DNA of 64,000 nucleotides, from assembly GCA_035048485.1 (NCBI GenBank), contig CM068584.1:59831739-59895738 (forward strand), in the 5' to 3' direction. The notes under the pieces are model-generated. The model did not search any database, was not told the DNA's origin, and was given only the letters and a program-made list of their open reading frames with translations. Of the stretch, positions 55,326-64,000 are shown piece after piece (positions within the stretch are counted from its first letter, which is position 1; every line of letters begins with the position of its first letter). A program made the translations under genes and the position numbers. The stretch comes from Pteria penguin. Taxonomy: Eukaryota > Mollusca > Bivalvia > Pterioida > Pteriidae.

Positions 55326-56630
55326 CCCATTCTGCATCGCTGGAGATGTCATTATAAAAATCTTGCGTGCTTTTGTTGATTTATTGCAAATAATACATGT
55401 CTCTTATGTTGTATGAATTACAATTCAGTATATAATTTGTACGATAGATGGCATATCTATATTTTGTATTGAATTTCAAAAATAGCAAATATTATATTGA
55501 ATCAGATACAGCATATATATTTGTAAATAATACTGCATATGTGAATATATAATGAAAATACAAGAATATCATGCAAGTTCTTTTCATTCTTCTTGAACAA
55601 CACACCAAGTAATGGTGCTGAGTCCTATAAGGGATTTGTGAGACTGTATTTTATCATGAAACAAATACCTTTTTGTTGACTGTTCATGTCAAACAGTAAC
55701 TATAAATAAAAGTATTACTCAGAAACCATTGCATTGTATTTCAACATAAATGAATTTTGTGTTTTTACTATATAAATATGTCAAAAAAAGGAAACAGAGG
55801 ATTGCCAGATGTAACATTCATTACGAAAACAATAAACGTTTCATATTATCAATGGTTGTTTGTTATAGTAAAAATTGTATTTTCTAAAAGCAATATTTTG
55901 TCTATACTTGCATTATCCTAGTCCCAACAATAACAAGGGTTATACATGCCTTTTGTGTTCTTTTATCTTCTTTGATCTCTGATGTATCTTACACCTATAC
56001 AGGTTTTAAATCTGGGATAATTTTTCCAAATAAGATTGATTATAAACTTAAATGCTTTTTTCCTTTTTTTGTAAAATGTTATATAAGATCTAAACAAAAT
56101 AATGGCATTCATATCTTTATATGTAAATGTTGAAATCATAAATAATCATATATGATCAAGGAAATTCAGGAGGGAAGTATTTGTTAATTAATACCTCTTA
56201 AATCTAAGTCAGTCAGAACTATTCAGAACATGCCACATCCAACAACAAATGATAAATCAGCCTAGCACAGCGTAAATGGATTGTCCCCCTTCCTCAGATA
56301 TGCAAAAAACTATTTGTATGGTTCCATAATTTCTGTTAAAAAAAAAACCAATAAAAAAAAAAATAAAAAACAAAAAATAACAATCTGCCAAAATGTTATC
56401 TTAAAATCATTCAATCATTCAGAGTCGAATCAGCAGCATAATATTACCAACTTAAAGCATATTCCTTAATTTTTAATTTAAAAAAAATCCAGAGCCCATT
56501 TTCACATACCATGAGCTAATACATTACAACTTTTAGTTCTCAACTTTAGCTTATAAGATTAAAAAAAAAGTTTTAGAATAAAAAAATTAAAGGTTTGCAT
56601 GAAATAGAAATTACCGTGTTAAAAAACATT
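55326..56630. repeat. 1.3-kb tandem duplication, copy 2
   Basis: From CCCATTCTGCATCGCTGGAG to CGTGTTAAAAAACATTATAT. Besides many one-base indels relative to copy 1, it has one extra A-rich stretch (about 56,335-56,385). It directly follows copy 1. Confidence 0.88.
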
Positions 56631-57480
56631 ATATATAGGGGGAAGAAAAAAAAAATAAAATGCCAGGCATGAGAGTTTGATGTCTGGTACCATTGTAGCT
56701 TTTTGCACTGTCGCTTTTGTCCGCTTCTCGTCATGTTCATGCTTGTACTTCCCCCTACCCCTAACCTTCGTAGATAAGGGGAAAATACTAAATTTGTTGT
56801 TCCTCTCTCTCTCAGCATTGCAGAAAATTTGACAGAAATCTGATGGGACCCTCCAGGTTTTGATTAACTTCCATGCAGCTAAAAGTACATTTTCTATAAT
56901 TTCTATGTAAATACACAGGTACGTGGTTGATTTCATAGCTTGAATCAAATCAATTTGATCTAAAAACATGGAAGCATTGCACATGCAGAAGATGATGAAC
57001 TTAAAGGTTCTAAGCAATGAGAATATATTCATCTTGACATACATATGTGGCTGTCATATTTATTTCAATTCCTCCAATAGTTTTGCTGCCATTGTCATTT
57101 CTCTTGTTACCCCACCACCCCCCTCAATCATCTCAAATTATTCCACTGCATATCCATTGTATGTATTTCTTGATTAACGATCTTGTAGTTTTGTTACTTA
57201 TAATTACTCTATCTTAAAACCGACTATTTGAAAAAAAAGAAATGTTGTATCAGTATTCCTACACATTTTGATTTAATGCATCATACCTAGTTTTCATATT
57301 TGTTCACAGCAGTTCTGAACTCGGACATGGAGGAATACATATTGATAGATTTTCACGTATTTGTGATATAAAGCGTTACTATTTTTTTTTTTTTTATTGA
57401 GATTGCCATTGGCAAAAAAGTCTGAGTCAAAAACCCCAAAATCCTACTTTCTGACTCCATCCCATCGCGGAGGGAACAAA
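56631..57480. other. Non-coding
   Basis: No gene is supported. A minus-strand frame of 141 codons at 56,619-57,044 is compositionally odd and has no motif. A 15-T run is near 57,382-57,397. Confidence 0.35.
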
Positions 57481-57489
57481 TGGCAACGA

Positions 57490-57670
57490 AAGAAAAGTCT
57501 ATCATGTACCTTTTTACAAGTCAAAAGAAGGGTCAAACGGCAAATATTTGGTATCCAAAGAAAGATCTAATCACAAGGAATACACATGTAAAATATAAAA
57601 TCCCTATTATAAAACTTAAGCTTCGAGGGTTATGGTTAAGTTTCAAGTTTTGCGGACAAACAGACAAACT
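57490..57670. repeat. Relic of the 34.2-kb MITE-like family
   Basis: The phrases GTCAAACGGCAAATATTTGG, ATCACAAGGAATACACATGT, GGGTTATGGTTAAGTTTCAAG and GCGGACAAACAGACAAAC match in order the interior of the repeat at 34,162-34,403. The terminal GGGCCCCGC arms are absent, so it is a truncated copy. Confidence 0.55.
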
Positions 57671-58087
57671 AAAGACCAAACAGTATATTAATATATACAC
57701 AAGAAACCTACATGGAAGGGGGGGGGGCGCTTAAAGAAATATACATCATTGGAACTTTCGAACGCTTAGGAATGAAGACCACTTTTCTTCCTTCAATATC
57801 CTCCTTACACTTAATAATAGATAATTCACTCTTCTCTTTAGAGTTTTGACTTCCTCCATCGGGAGTGCTATACTACGGCTTCTACAGAGTCCTTAACTGG
57901 GAGGAATTACGAAATTTAGAAATTGAAAAAAAAACCCAACTTTTTTTATTGAACTTACCGCGGATATGTCCTATACACTCCACTCCCGCTCCGGGGAGAA
58001 GAGTGTCCCCCTTGGATTGAAGTTCTCTATATAAAGGGGGGGGGGGGGGTATGTTAGTGTATTAACTTTTTTTATATTAAAATGGAT
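57671..58087. other. Non-coding with G runs
   Basis: Contains a 10-G run at 57,718-57,727 and a 14-G run at 58,036-58,049 that borders the next SINE tail fragment. No gene is recognised. Confidence 0.35.
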
Positions 58088-58131
58088 ACGTGAAATATTC
58101 GTGGTGTGACGTTAAACAAAAATCAATCAAT
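58088..58131 (+). mobile_element. SINE 3'-tail fragment
   Basis: ACGTGAAATATTCGTGGTGT then GACGTTAAACAAAAATCAAT and (CAAT)n is the same tail as the SINE at 43,500-43,554. Only the last ~44 bp are present, a severe 5' truncation. Confidence 0.8.
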
Positions 58132-59418
58132 ATTGAAGTTGTATGCATATATTTTCTTAAGAGTATGTGTTGTTCGCAGATCATACCATAGATCATAAAA
58201 CTTGAGAAAGGAAAAGTTTGGGGGAAGGAAATGCCGTAATTCTTTTCAGGCTCGGTCTCTCCCTCTTTCTGTCTATTCAAATGTAAATATATAATTTTCT
58301 GTGTTTGAATATATTTATATGCTTGGAGGTGTAGATGTTCTGTTGATTACGCAAAAAAGGGAATAGTTTCTCCAGCTAAAAAACTAATTTATTTACGCAA
58401 ACGAATAGTTTCTTCCAATAAGAAAACGACTTGCTTTACATTATCATTATTTCTAAAAATTTCAGAGGAAAATATTACATGGCCTCTAATTTAAGTTTAC
58501 ATCTTGAAAATAAGTTGAAGAATACTTGCTGCAGTATCATTTTTTTACAGAAAATTTAGTTCCTTACAGTGTTGTCTCCTCAACCGATGTTCAAAGAATA
58601 AAGCCTCGGTTCTCACCAGATCGGTATATTTGGCCATAATTAATTACTCGAATATTGTTGTTCTGCTAGCCCCTCTGCTGATACGGGTTTTGGTGACGGG
58701 AACATCGGTTCCTCCGGACATTGAGAACCGATTGCCGGTTCATTGTTCCAGTTATTGTTTTTTTCATCAATAAATAGATGTAATATGCAACTTTACAACA
58801 AAATAAAACAGGGCGATGACCTCTTCATCATTAAAAATTAAAGCAACCAACAAAATTTTCTAAATCGTTAAAGTTGTTTCATTTCACACATCTAAACGTT
58901 GATTTTCCGCAGTAACTGCCACAAACTTTGACGGGAGGCCACCTTCTGTCTGAAAACAACATATATACTTCTTAGAGTCCAAACAAATTCCACAGTTGCA
59001 TAACTGTGCTCATATAAAAACAACACGTATGACGTCCACTTTCTCTTTATTCGGGCTCTATAATTTCATCCTCATTTGTTAATTTACCCACTTATGGTAA
59101 CCTGTGACACTTCTTCTCTAAGAGGAGCGATTTCACGATGGATGTGTATTGAATTATTAAAGCACATGCGGGAAAACAATCTCGGCCCACTCTTCAGATC
59201 TCCTAAACAATGCCAGAGAGACTTTCCGGAGCAACGAATGATTTAACACTATTACATTTCTGAACGTCAATCCACATTCCCAATGCATTTGTGGCAATAA
59301 CAATGTTAGTGTTGAAATTTCGTCTTTTAATGGTTAGAATATCTTGTCTTTGTTCAAGTTGGGTTTTTCTGATTGATTCATTTCATGTTCATCTAACCGG
59401 TCTGGTAATTTACATGTA
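58132..59418. other. Non-coding
   Basis: No gene, RNA or element is recognised over 1.3 kb of AT-rich sequence. Confidence 0.35.
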
Positions 59419-59595
59419 TGATTGATTGATTGTTGTTTTACGTCACTCCATGTACATTTCACGTATATGGCGACGACATCTTCCTGATGCATTGCATACA
59501 ACATTAGACCTTTGCAGTGAAGCAGTGAGCGATCTTTTACATGACACGGGACCCCGTTTTTTTTACCGTCTGTCATCCGGTGCGACCAGGACACG
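59419..59595 (-). mobile_element. 5'-truncated SINE copy
   Basis: In reverse orientation it shows the (CAAT)n tail (ATTGATTGATTG), the tail core (TACATTTCACGTATATGGCG) and body phrases (GACCTTTGCAGTGAAGCAGTG, ACACGGGACCCCG) of the 43.3-kb family. It ends before the tRNA head at about 59,595. Confidence 0.8.
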
Positions 59596-59696
59596 TTTAA
59601 TATAGGTGAAAATCTTAGAACAGTCATTGATTGACGTGCAGTACAACAATGTTCTTGGTATAGATTTTGAATCGATCAATAAGTTCGGTACATACT

Positions 59697-60330
59697 TCAT
59701 ATAGAGTTTCTTTTAATAGATATACCAAGCTCGAACAGATGGGTATTGATATTCGTTACTCTGTCGTTGTTATCGTCATTTTCTAATTCTGCATTAGCCA
59801 AGTGAACTGCATGTCTTAACTGGGCAAAAGTTTGATGTTCTTTACCAATTATTTTGCCGCGTAAGGTTTTTGCATACCGTTTACTGTGACATGTACTATA
59901 TACTTTCTGGCAGTTCATATCATATTGCAGCCTTTTCAGCTTTTCCTAAATAAGTCATGACATCTTCTCCGGGCATTTGTTTCACTGACATTAGATTAAA
60001 ATGAGCAAAATCGAGTCATCAAAGCCCTCTTAAAATGCAACCAAATTTGTCCTTTGTTCTTCTGTTAGGCTTTCAATGCACGTTGCCGCTTGGTCTTCCA
60101 CTTGTCCACCACACCATTAAGTGCTTCTTCTGATACCTTTAATATTTTCTCCAAGCATCAAAGTTTGATAACCACACATGAGCTCCGCACCACTGGATGT
60201 TTTTAGTTTGATTCCCGGGGCTGTCATATTGGGTGAATTGAAGCTTGGAAATGTCACTGTTTATAAAGAAAGTCCTTCAAGTTGTTGAGTTTCGGTAGGC
60301 TCTTCTTGACTACTTGCAGAGTTTGATCGC
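59697..60330 (-). pseudogene. Gag-like relic
   Basis: The minus strand keeps protein sense in pieces. Near 60,120-60,000: GQVEDQAATCIESLTEEQRT and NLVAF. Near 59,995-59,930: VKQMPGEDVMTYLGKAEKAA. Then an open frame at 59,918-59,697 (KRYAKTLRGKIIGKEHQTFA, QLRHAVHLANAELEND). The LTEEQRxNLVAF and GEDVMTYL phrases suit a gag capsid. Several stops intervene, and no zinc knuckle is seen. Confidence 0.35.
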
Positions 60331-60470
60331 AAATTGTAGGTTTGAGGCTTGCTCTTCACTGCGATCTTGTGGATTTCCACCAAATTCTCAGCTGGTATTT
60401 GGTTCTTTCGGTGTTTTTTGTTTTCTTTTGTGTTTTTTGTGGGGGGGGGGGGGTTAGGTAAAAACTTTCA

Positions 60471-60753
60471 TTGCTTGATTGATTTTAGTTTAACGTTACA
60501 CCAAGAATATTTCACGTATATGGTGACGGCATCTACCTGATGCGGGCCATGCAAATTTTACAAATTTTGACCTTTGCAACGGACCCATCCGAAGCAGTGA
60601 GGGATCTTTAACGTGCCATGCATACCACGACACAGGGCCTCGGTTTTTTACGGTCTCATCCGAAAGACGGACACGGGCATGACCAGAGCGGGACTCAAAC
60701 CCTGGCCTTTCGACCAGGAGACAAGCGCAATACCACTAGGCCACGTTGGCTTC
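60471..60753 (-). mobile_element. Full-length SINE copy, minus strand
   Basis: Reverse complement of the 43.3-kb SINE, with tail, body and head. The head ends at GGCCACGTTGGCTTC, the B box reads GGGTTTGAGTCCC, and the A-box region is CCTAGTGGTATTGCG. It is diverged by scattered substitutions, so it is older than the 43.3-kb copy. Confidence 0.88.
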
Positions 60754-61796
60754 AAGAGATGAGTGGAAACAAACGGACCGACCAACAGCAGCAAACCAAT
60801 ATGCCCACCTTCTTCGAAGGGGGTATAAAATTATTCCTAATGATCAGTAAGAGTACACAATTTTTAAAAAGAATAAAACATTTTATGGTACAACTTAATT
60901 GAAAGAAAAATAATGGAACAAATAAAATGAGTTGTCACAAGACAACAGTACTGGTCAATGGCAATCAATTTTAAATAGCAACTATCAATTAATGTATGTG
61001 AGAAGTAGTTGGTTATAGTAATTATCTTCAAAGGCTGCGGCTATTGATAACTTAAGGCAAAAAAAAGAGGGGGGGGGGGGCATTACATTGGTTCTAGTGT
61101 TTCATCCCAGCAAGCTGAAGCAAAAATTTCATTGATTTCTCTTGTTTATGGCGTTGTACCCTGCACACTGAAAAAAAAAAACTAAGTTGGCTGCGTGGAA
61201 ATTTTCGTTCATATGTCTAAAATGAAGCTCTCGACCACTGCATCTCTGACGGTCATTGTGCATTTCATTGGCATTCTTCTTTGCAACTGTTCCGTAACTT
61301 TATGTATTTCACACAATATGGCAGTGGAACGAACATCTAATGACACTTGCTGGTTGGAAAACTCATCTTTCATCTCGAAACATTACTGATATTCCCATTT
61401 GTAGGGTAGTATCTTCGAAATGCGTTGTGTTTAGGCGACAAATTAAAAAGTCATCAAGAAAGTTTATACTTTTAATGAAATCTTCAAGGCAATAAACTCA
61501 AGCAGGTATACAGTGTAGATATAGTGGCTTCGTGAGTTACCAAAAAGGGGGAGACCCGGCAGTACGATGATCTACTGTATTCAGTGTCCAAATGAAGTCT
61601 ACGGCTAAGGAAGCTTTTCATCGCATATTTAACAGGGTATAATTACTTTACTATACTTTTCCAGTAATAAAAATTAATCGTAAAACTAATACTCTCCACG
61701 TAGCCACCTGCTAACAACAGTAATATACATCACTCGTAAATAGCATAAAGCTGTAGTGTTCATTTATTTGTTAATGAAACTCAGCACCCTGTTTCA
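60754..61796. other. Non-coding
   Basis: No gene is supported. A 12-G run lies at 61,069-61,080. A 55-residue frame starting at 61,222 has a signal-peptide-like start (MKLSTTASLTVIVHFIGILL) but no further support. Confidence 0.35.
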
Positions 61797-62105
61797 CCCC
61801 CCGTGGGGTCCCCGGGTGACAAGAACAGGACCTCCGTACCTCTTGCGTGTCGTATGAGGCGACTAAATGAGGCACCTGGGGAATTCTTATGAAAGATTCC
61901 CAAGCACCCTCTTGCTAGTCGCGGTTATAGACCAAATGAGGCATCCTGTTTGCCGTGGGATGCAACCCGTGTCGCTGGAGGGCATCTTCAAAACTGCGGT
62001 TTGTTCGTGTCCAACACTCCACTTTGGCCTTTACTTCGGCTAGACGGGCGGTCGGATGGGCCCGATCCTGATCAATCGGCTTTGTCATGCCAAGCCCTCA
62101 TTTAT
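61797..62105 (+). mobile_element. Third copy of the LINE 5' leader
   Basis: Starts CCCCCGTGGGGTCCCCGGGT and follows the 21.5-kb LINE leader through CCTCTTGCGTGTCGTATGAG and CGATCCTGATCAATCGGCTT to CCAAGCCCTCATTTAT. One internal deletion of about 25 bp is present at 61,980, after GTGTCGCTGGAGGGC. It stops well before ORF1, so it is a leader-only fragment. Confidence 0.8.
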
Positions 62106-62312
62106 CTTGCTTATTCCATCTTGAATTACCATGCATATTGTCTAATTTTGTCCCTTTTTTTTGTCATATATTGCATTTGTAAGGTAGCGGCATACCACGC
62201 TACCTACGAATTGTTTTTAAGAAAACATCACCAATGGATCCACCAAGGATCCAACATTATATCTTGGACGATTTTTCCTGTGAATGATTCAATTACAGAC
62301 ACTAAAGTTTAC

Positions 62313-62940
62313 GCTTGTTTATCTTAAAGACTTTTAATTATCATAATTGAATTTGTCAGTTAATGGCTAGTCTATCTTGTTTGTTTATCTTAAAGTCTTA
62401 GGAATCTGTGAACTAATGGCTTCGTGGGGTACGTGGTAAATTAGTATAATTAAAATATTAATTATTGGACTGGTCAATTTTACGGTTAATCTATTTTCCT
62501 TGTGGAAATGGATAGTGTTTTAATTTATAACGTAGTTGGGGAGTTTAAATAGGTCAGACCTCGGAAATACTTGATGAAGTTCAGACCTCAGAAATACTTG
62601 ATAGAATTCAGACCTATTTGATTTAGAAAGAACTTGAAAGTACTATATTGTGAAATATAACATTGTGATCATCGTATCTGCCAGGTCTCCCCCTTTTCCA
62701 CGTCACACGAAGCCAACTTGCTATCTTGTATGTTGCTGTAGAGATTTTATTAAAAGTATTAACTTTCTTACTGACATAATTTTGTCGCATACACAACGCA
62801 CCTTGAGGAATCAAACTCACACCACCCCAACGCGAAGTACTACCCTACACGTGTTTGTGATTTGGTGGCCGTAGACTGGATTTGGATTTTAACCATCATT
62901 CTCTGTCGGTAAGTCTGATTTTTGCTTTTCTGAAATCGTC
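62313..62940 (+). mobile_element. LTR and leader region of a gypsy-like element (boundaries uncertain)
   Basis: The gag at 62,941 needs an LTR and primer-binding site here. CTTGTTTATCTTAAAG occurs twice (62,315 and 62,379). Three 27-bp units lie at 62,555-62,635. GATTTGGTGGCCGTAGACTGG near 62,858 could overlap a primer-binding site (TGG start). No second LTR is inside the window, so the boundaries cannot be set. Confidence 0.4.
62555..62635. repeat. 27-bp tandem repeat, 3 copies
   Basis: Units at 62,555, 62,582 and 62,609: CAGACCTCAGAAATACTTGA plus TAGAATT, the third copy decayed after CAGACCTATTTGAT. Position upstream of gag suggests an LTR U3 enhancer-type repeat. Confidence 0.75.
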
Positions 62941-63839
62941 ATGGCTGAAAATATTGATGTATCTTTACTTTTTCAAGGGTTAGGTAGGCAAGTTGATAGA
63001 TTAAGTGGGATTTTAACAAAACAAGTGGTAAAATTAGATGTCCAATATTTTGACGGAACAAAAACAGATCAAATTGATATATTGATTAAGAGCATTGAGA
63101 AATGTGCTAAGTTAAATGGTTTAACGGAAGATGAGACAAAAGAAATTGCTTACAGAACGAGTAACGATGCCGTTAGCGACTTTATTGAAAGATTATACGA
63201 TGATCACCCCGGATTTAATTGGAATCAAGTTAAGGCAGAGTTATCAATAAGGTTCGAGCTCGTAACGGATCGACAGCACGCGCTGTCCTTACTACAAAGA
63301 GTAAAGCAAAAACGTGATGACGAAGTATCGCTTTAGTCGCATAGATTGTAAAAATTAGCTTACCAAGCTTTTGATAATTTAAATACAGCAGTAGTTCATT
63401 AACAGTTAGTGAATTTCTTTATAGTTGGGTTGGCTTACTATTACTTGAAGATTCAAAGTAATGCGGGAAAATCCCGAGAATTTTCAGAGAGCAATCTCTA
63501 TTGCTATAACTGAATTATCATTTCGGAAACGTGTTAGTCTTAGGACAGGTAGGTTCCACCTATAGTTCTCACAATTTTCTGCATGAGAATTGTGAGTCGC
63601 CGATGGTAGTTGTCCATTTTTGGCCCCGTTTGGGATGTGCTATTTGTAATCGAACTAACCACACTACAAATACTTGTCGCCTAAAACAAATTAATGATGT
63701 ACAAAAGACAAATGAAGGACAAAATTCCCAGGCTCGGCGTGGTAAACATGCAGACATGAAATGTTTTCATTGTGGAAAGAAAGGTCACATTAGTAGGAAT
63801 TGTTGGTCTCTACAGAAGTCTATGAATCAGGAAAACTAG
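62941..63839 (+). pseudogene. gag: Gag of a Ty3/Gypsy-like element with two CCHC knuckles
   Basis: Gag would assemble the particle and bind the RNA. The first frame (62,941-63,336) starts MAENIDVSLLFQGLGRQVDR and includes the capsid-like KLDVQYFDGTKTDQIDILIK, then WNQVKAELSIRFE and ALSLLQRVKQKRDDE. It stops at 63,334, and a decayed stretch with several stops follows. The second frame (63,531-63,839) has two CX2CX4HX4C knuckles (CAICNRTNHTTNTC and CFHCGKKGHISRNC) with a basic linker (SQARRGKH). Two knuckles after a capsid domain fit gypsy-group gag of molluscs. The frame breaks make this copy defective unless they are sequencing errors. Confidence 0.8.
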
Positions 63840-64000
63840 TAGGCTCCCGCCGAAACAGGACCGTCGCCGGGAGTTTTAAACGAACAGTCAGAAATAAAAG
63901 AAAATTCAAAAATAAAATAAAGAATAAAACAGAAAACTATCCGTCTTACAAAATAAATTTATATGGTATTCAAAATTCGTCCCTTTTGAAAATTGGTAAA
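63840..64000 (+). other. Probable start of pol, cut by the window end
   Basis: Sequence directly after the zinc knuckles. It begins GC-rich (CTCCCGCCGAAACAGGACCG) and turns A-rich. A protease domain would be expected next, but its catalytic motif is beyond the window. Confidence 0.3.

Noticed and set aside
61222..61389. Possible small secreted peptide with signal-like start
   Set aside because: It is short, has no family, no promoter or splice evidence, and could be chance.

Overview
The window looks like nuclear DNA from a lophotrochozoan, most likely a bivalve mollusc. It is AT-rich, has spliced genes, no operons, and is dominated by transposable elements of kinds typical of molluscan genomes: pogo, MULE, PIF/Harbinger, I/Nimb-like LINEs, Penelope, Ty3/Gypsy, tRNA-headed SINEs and MITEs. 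The species call is inference, because no rRNA or mitochondrial marker is present. No complete conserved host gene is visible, only a few short spliced exons that may be host genes.

Layout. 0-2 kb: truncated pogo/CENP-B-type transposase and a SINE. 4.3-6.3 kb: broken gypsy/baculovirus-F-type envelope gene. 6.8-7.5 kb: 5' end of a LINE. 8.1-9.1 kb: a small gene with two PC4/SUB1-like modules and a neighbouring relic. 9.7-9.97 kb: 46-bp satellite. 10.1-12.96 kb: MULE transposase preceded by an OTU protease domain. 13.4-14.9 kb: 3' end of the LINE family. 14.9-16.1 kb: GDSL esterase fragment and an unrecognised relic. 16.6-17.9 kb: cluster of a 15-bp motif. 18.4-21.25 kb: a second DDE transposase, of unassigned family, followed by a vertnin-like OTU domain. 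21.5-27.4 kb: nearly full-length but frameshifted LINE (Gag-like ORF1; ORF2 with APE, RT and RNase H). 27.7-28.1 kb: possible host first exon. 28.2-30.5 and 40.1-40.4 kb: one gypsy element split in two by a 9,624-bp PIF/Harbinger transposon at 30,517-40,140. 40.6-42.7 kb: gag-like fragments, a three-copy module and a Tpt1/KptA-type RNA 2'-phosphotransferase relic. 43.3 kb: SINE with a perfect target-site duplication. 44 kb: Penelope GIY-YIG endonuclease and a hammerhead-like motif. 44.9-45.7 kb: small spliced gene. 48.9-52.3 kb: decayed LTR element. 54.0-56.6 kb: a 1.3-kb tandem duplication that looks like an assembly artefact. 58-60.8 kb: three SINE copies and a gag-like relic. 61.8-62.1 kb: third copy of the LINE 5' module. 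62.3-64 kb: the start of another gypsy-like element (gag), running off the window.

How the parts relate. The Harbinger unit is the best preserved system: an open two-exon transposase on the + strand and a convergent multi-exon gene joining a PHD-like zinc module to a Myb/SANT-like domain. Its insertion is precise; removing it with one copy of the 3-bp ATT duplication restores the gypsy reading frame. The SINEs and the LINE share a 3' tail, which suggests the LINE machinery mobilises the SINEs. OTU-type protease domains occur beside two unrelated transposases. Most other coding regions carry single-base frameshifts; some may be true decay and some unpolished long-read errors, as the 54-56.6 kb duplication suggests.
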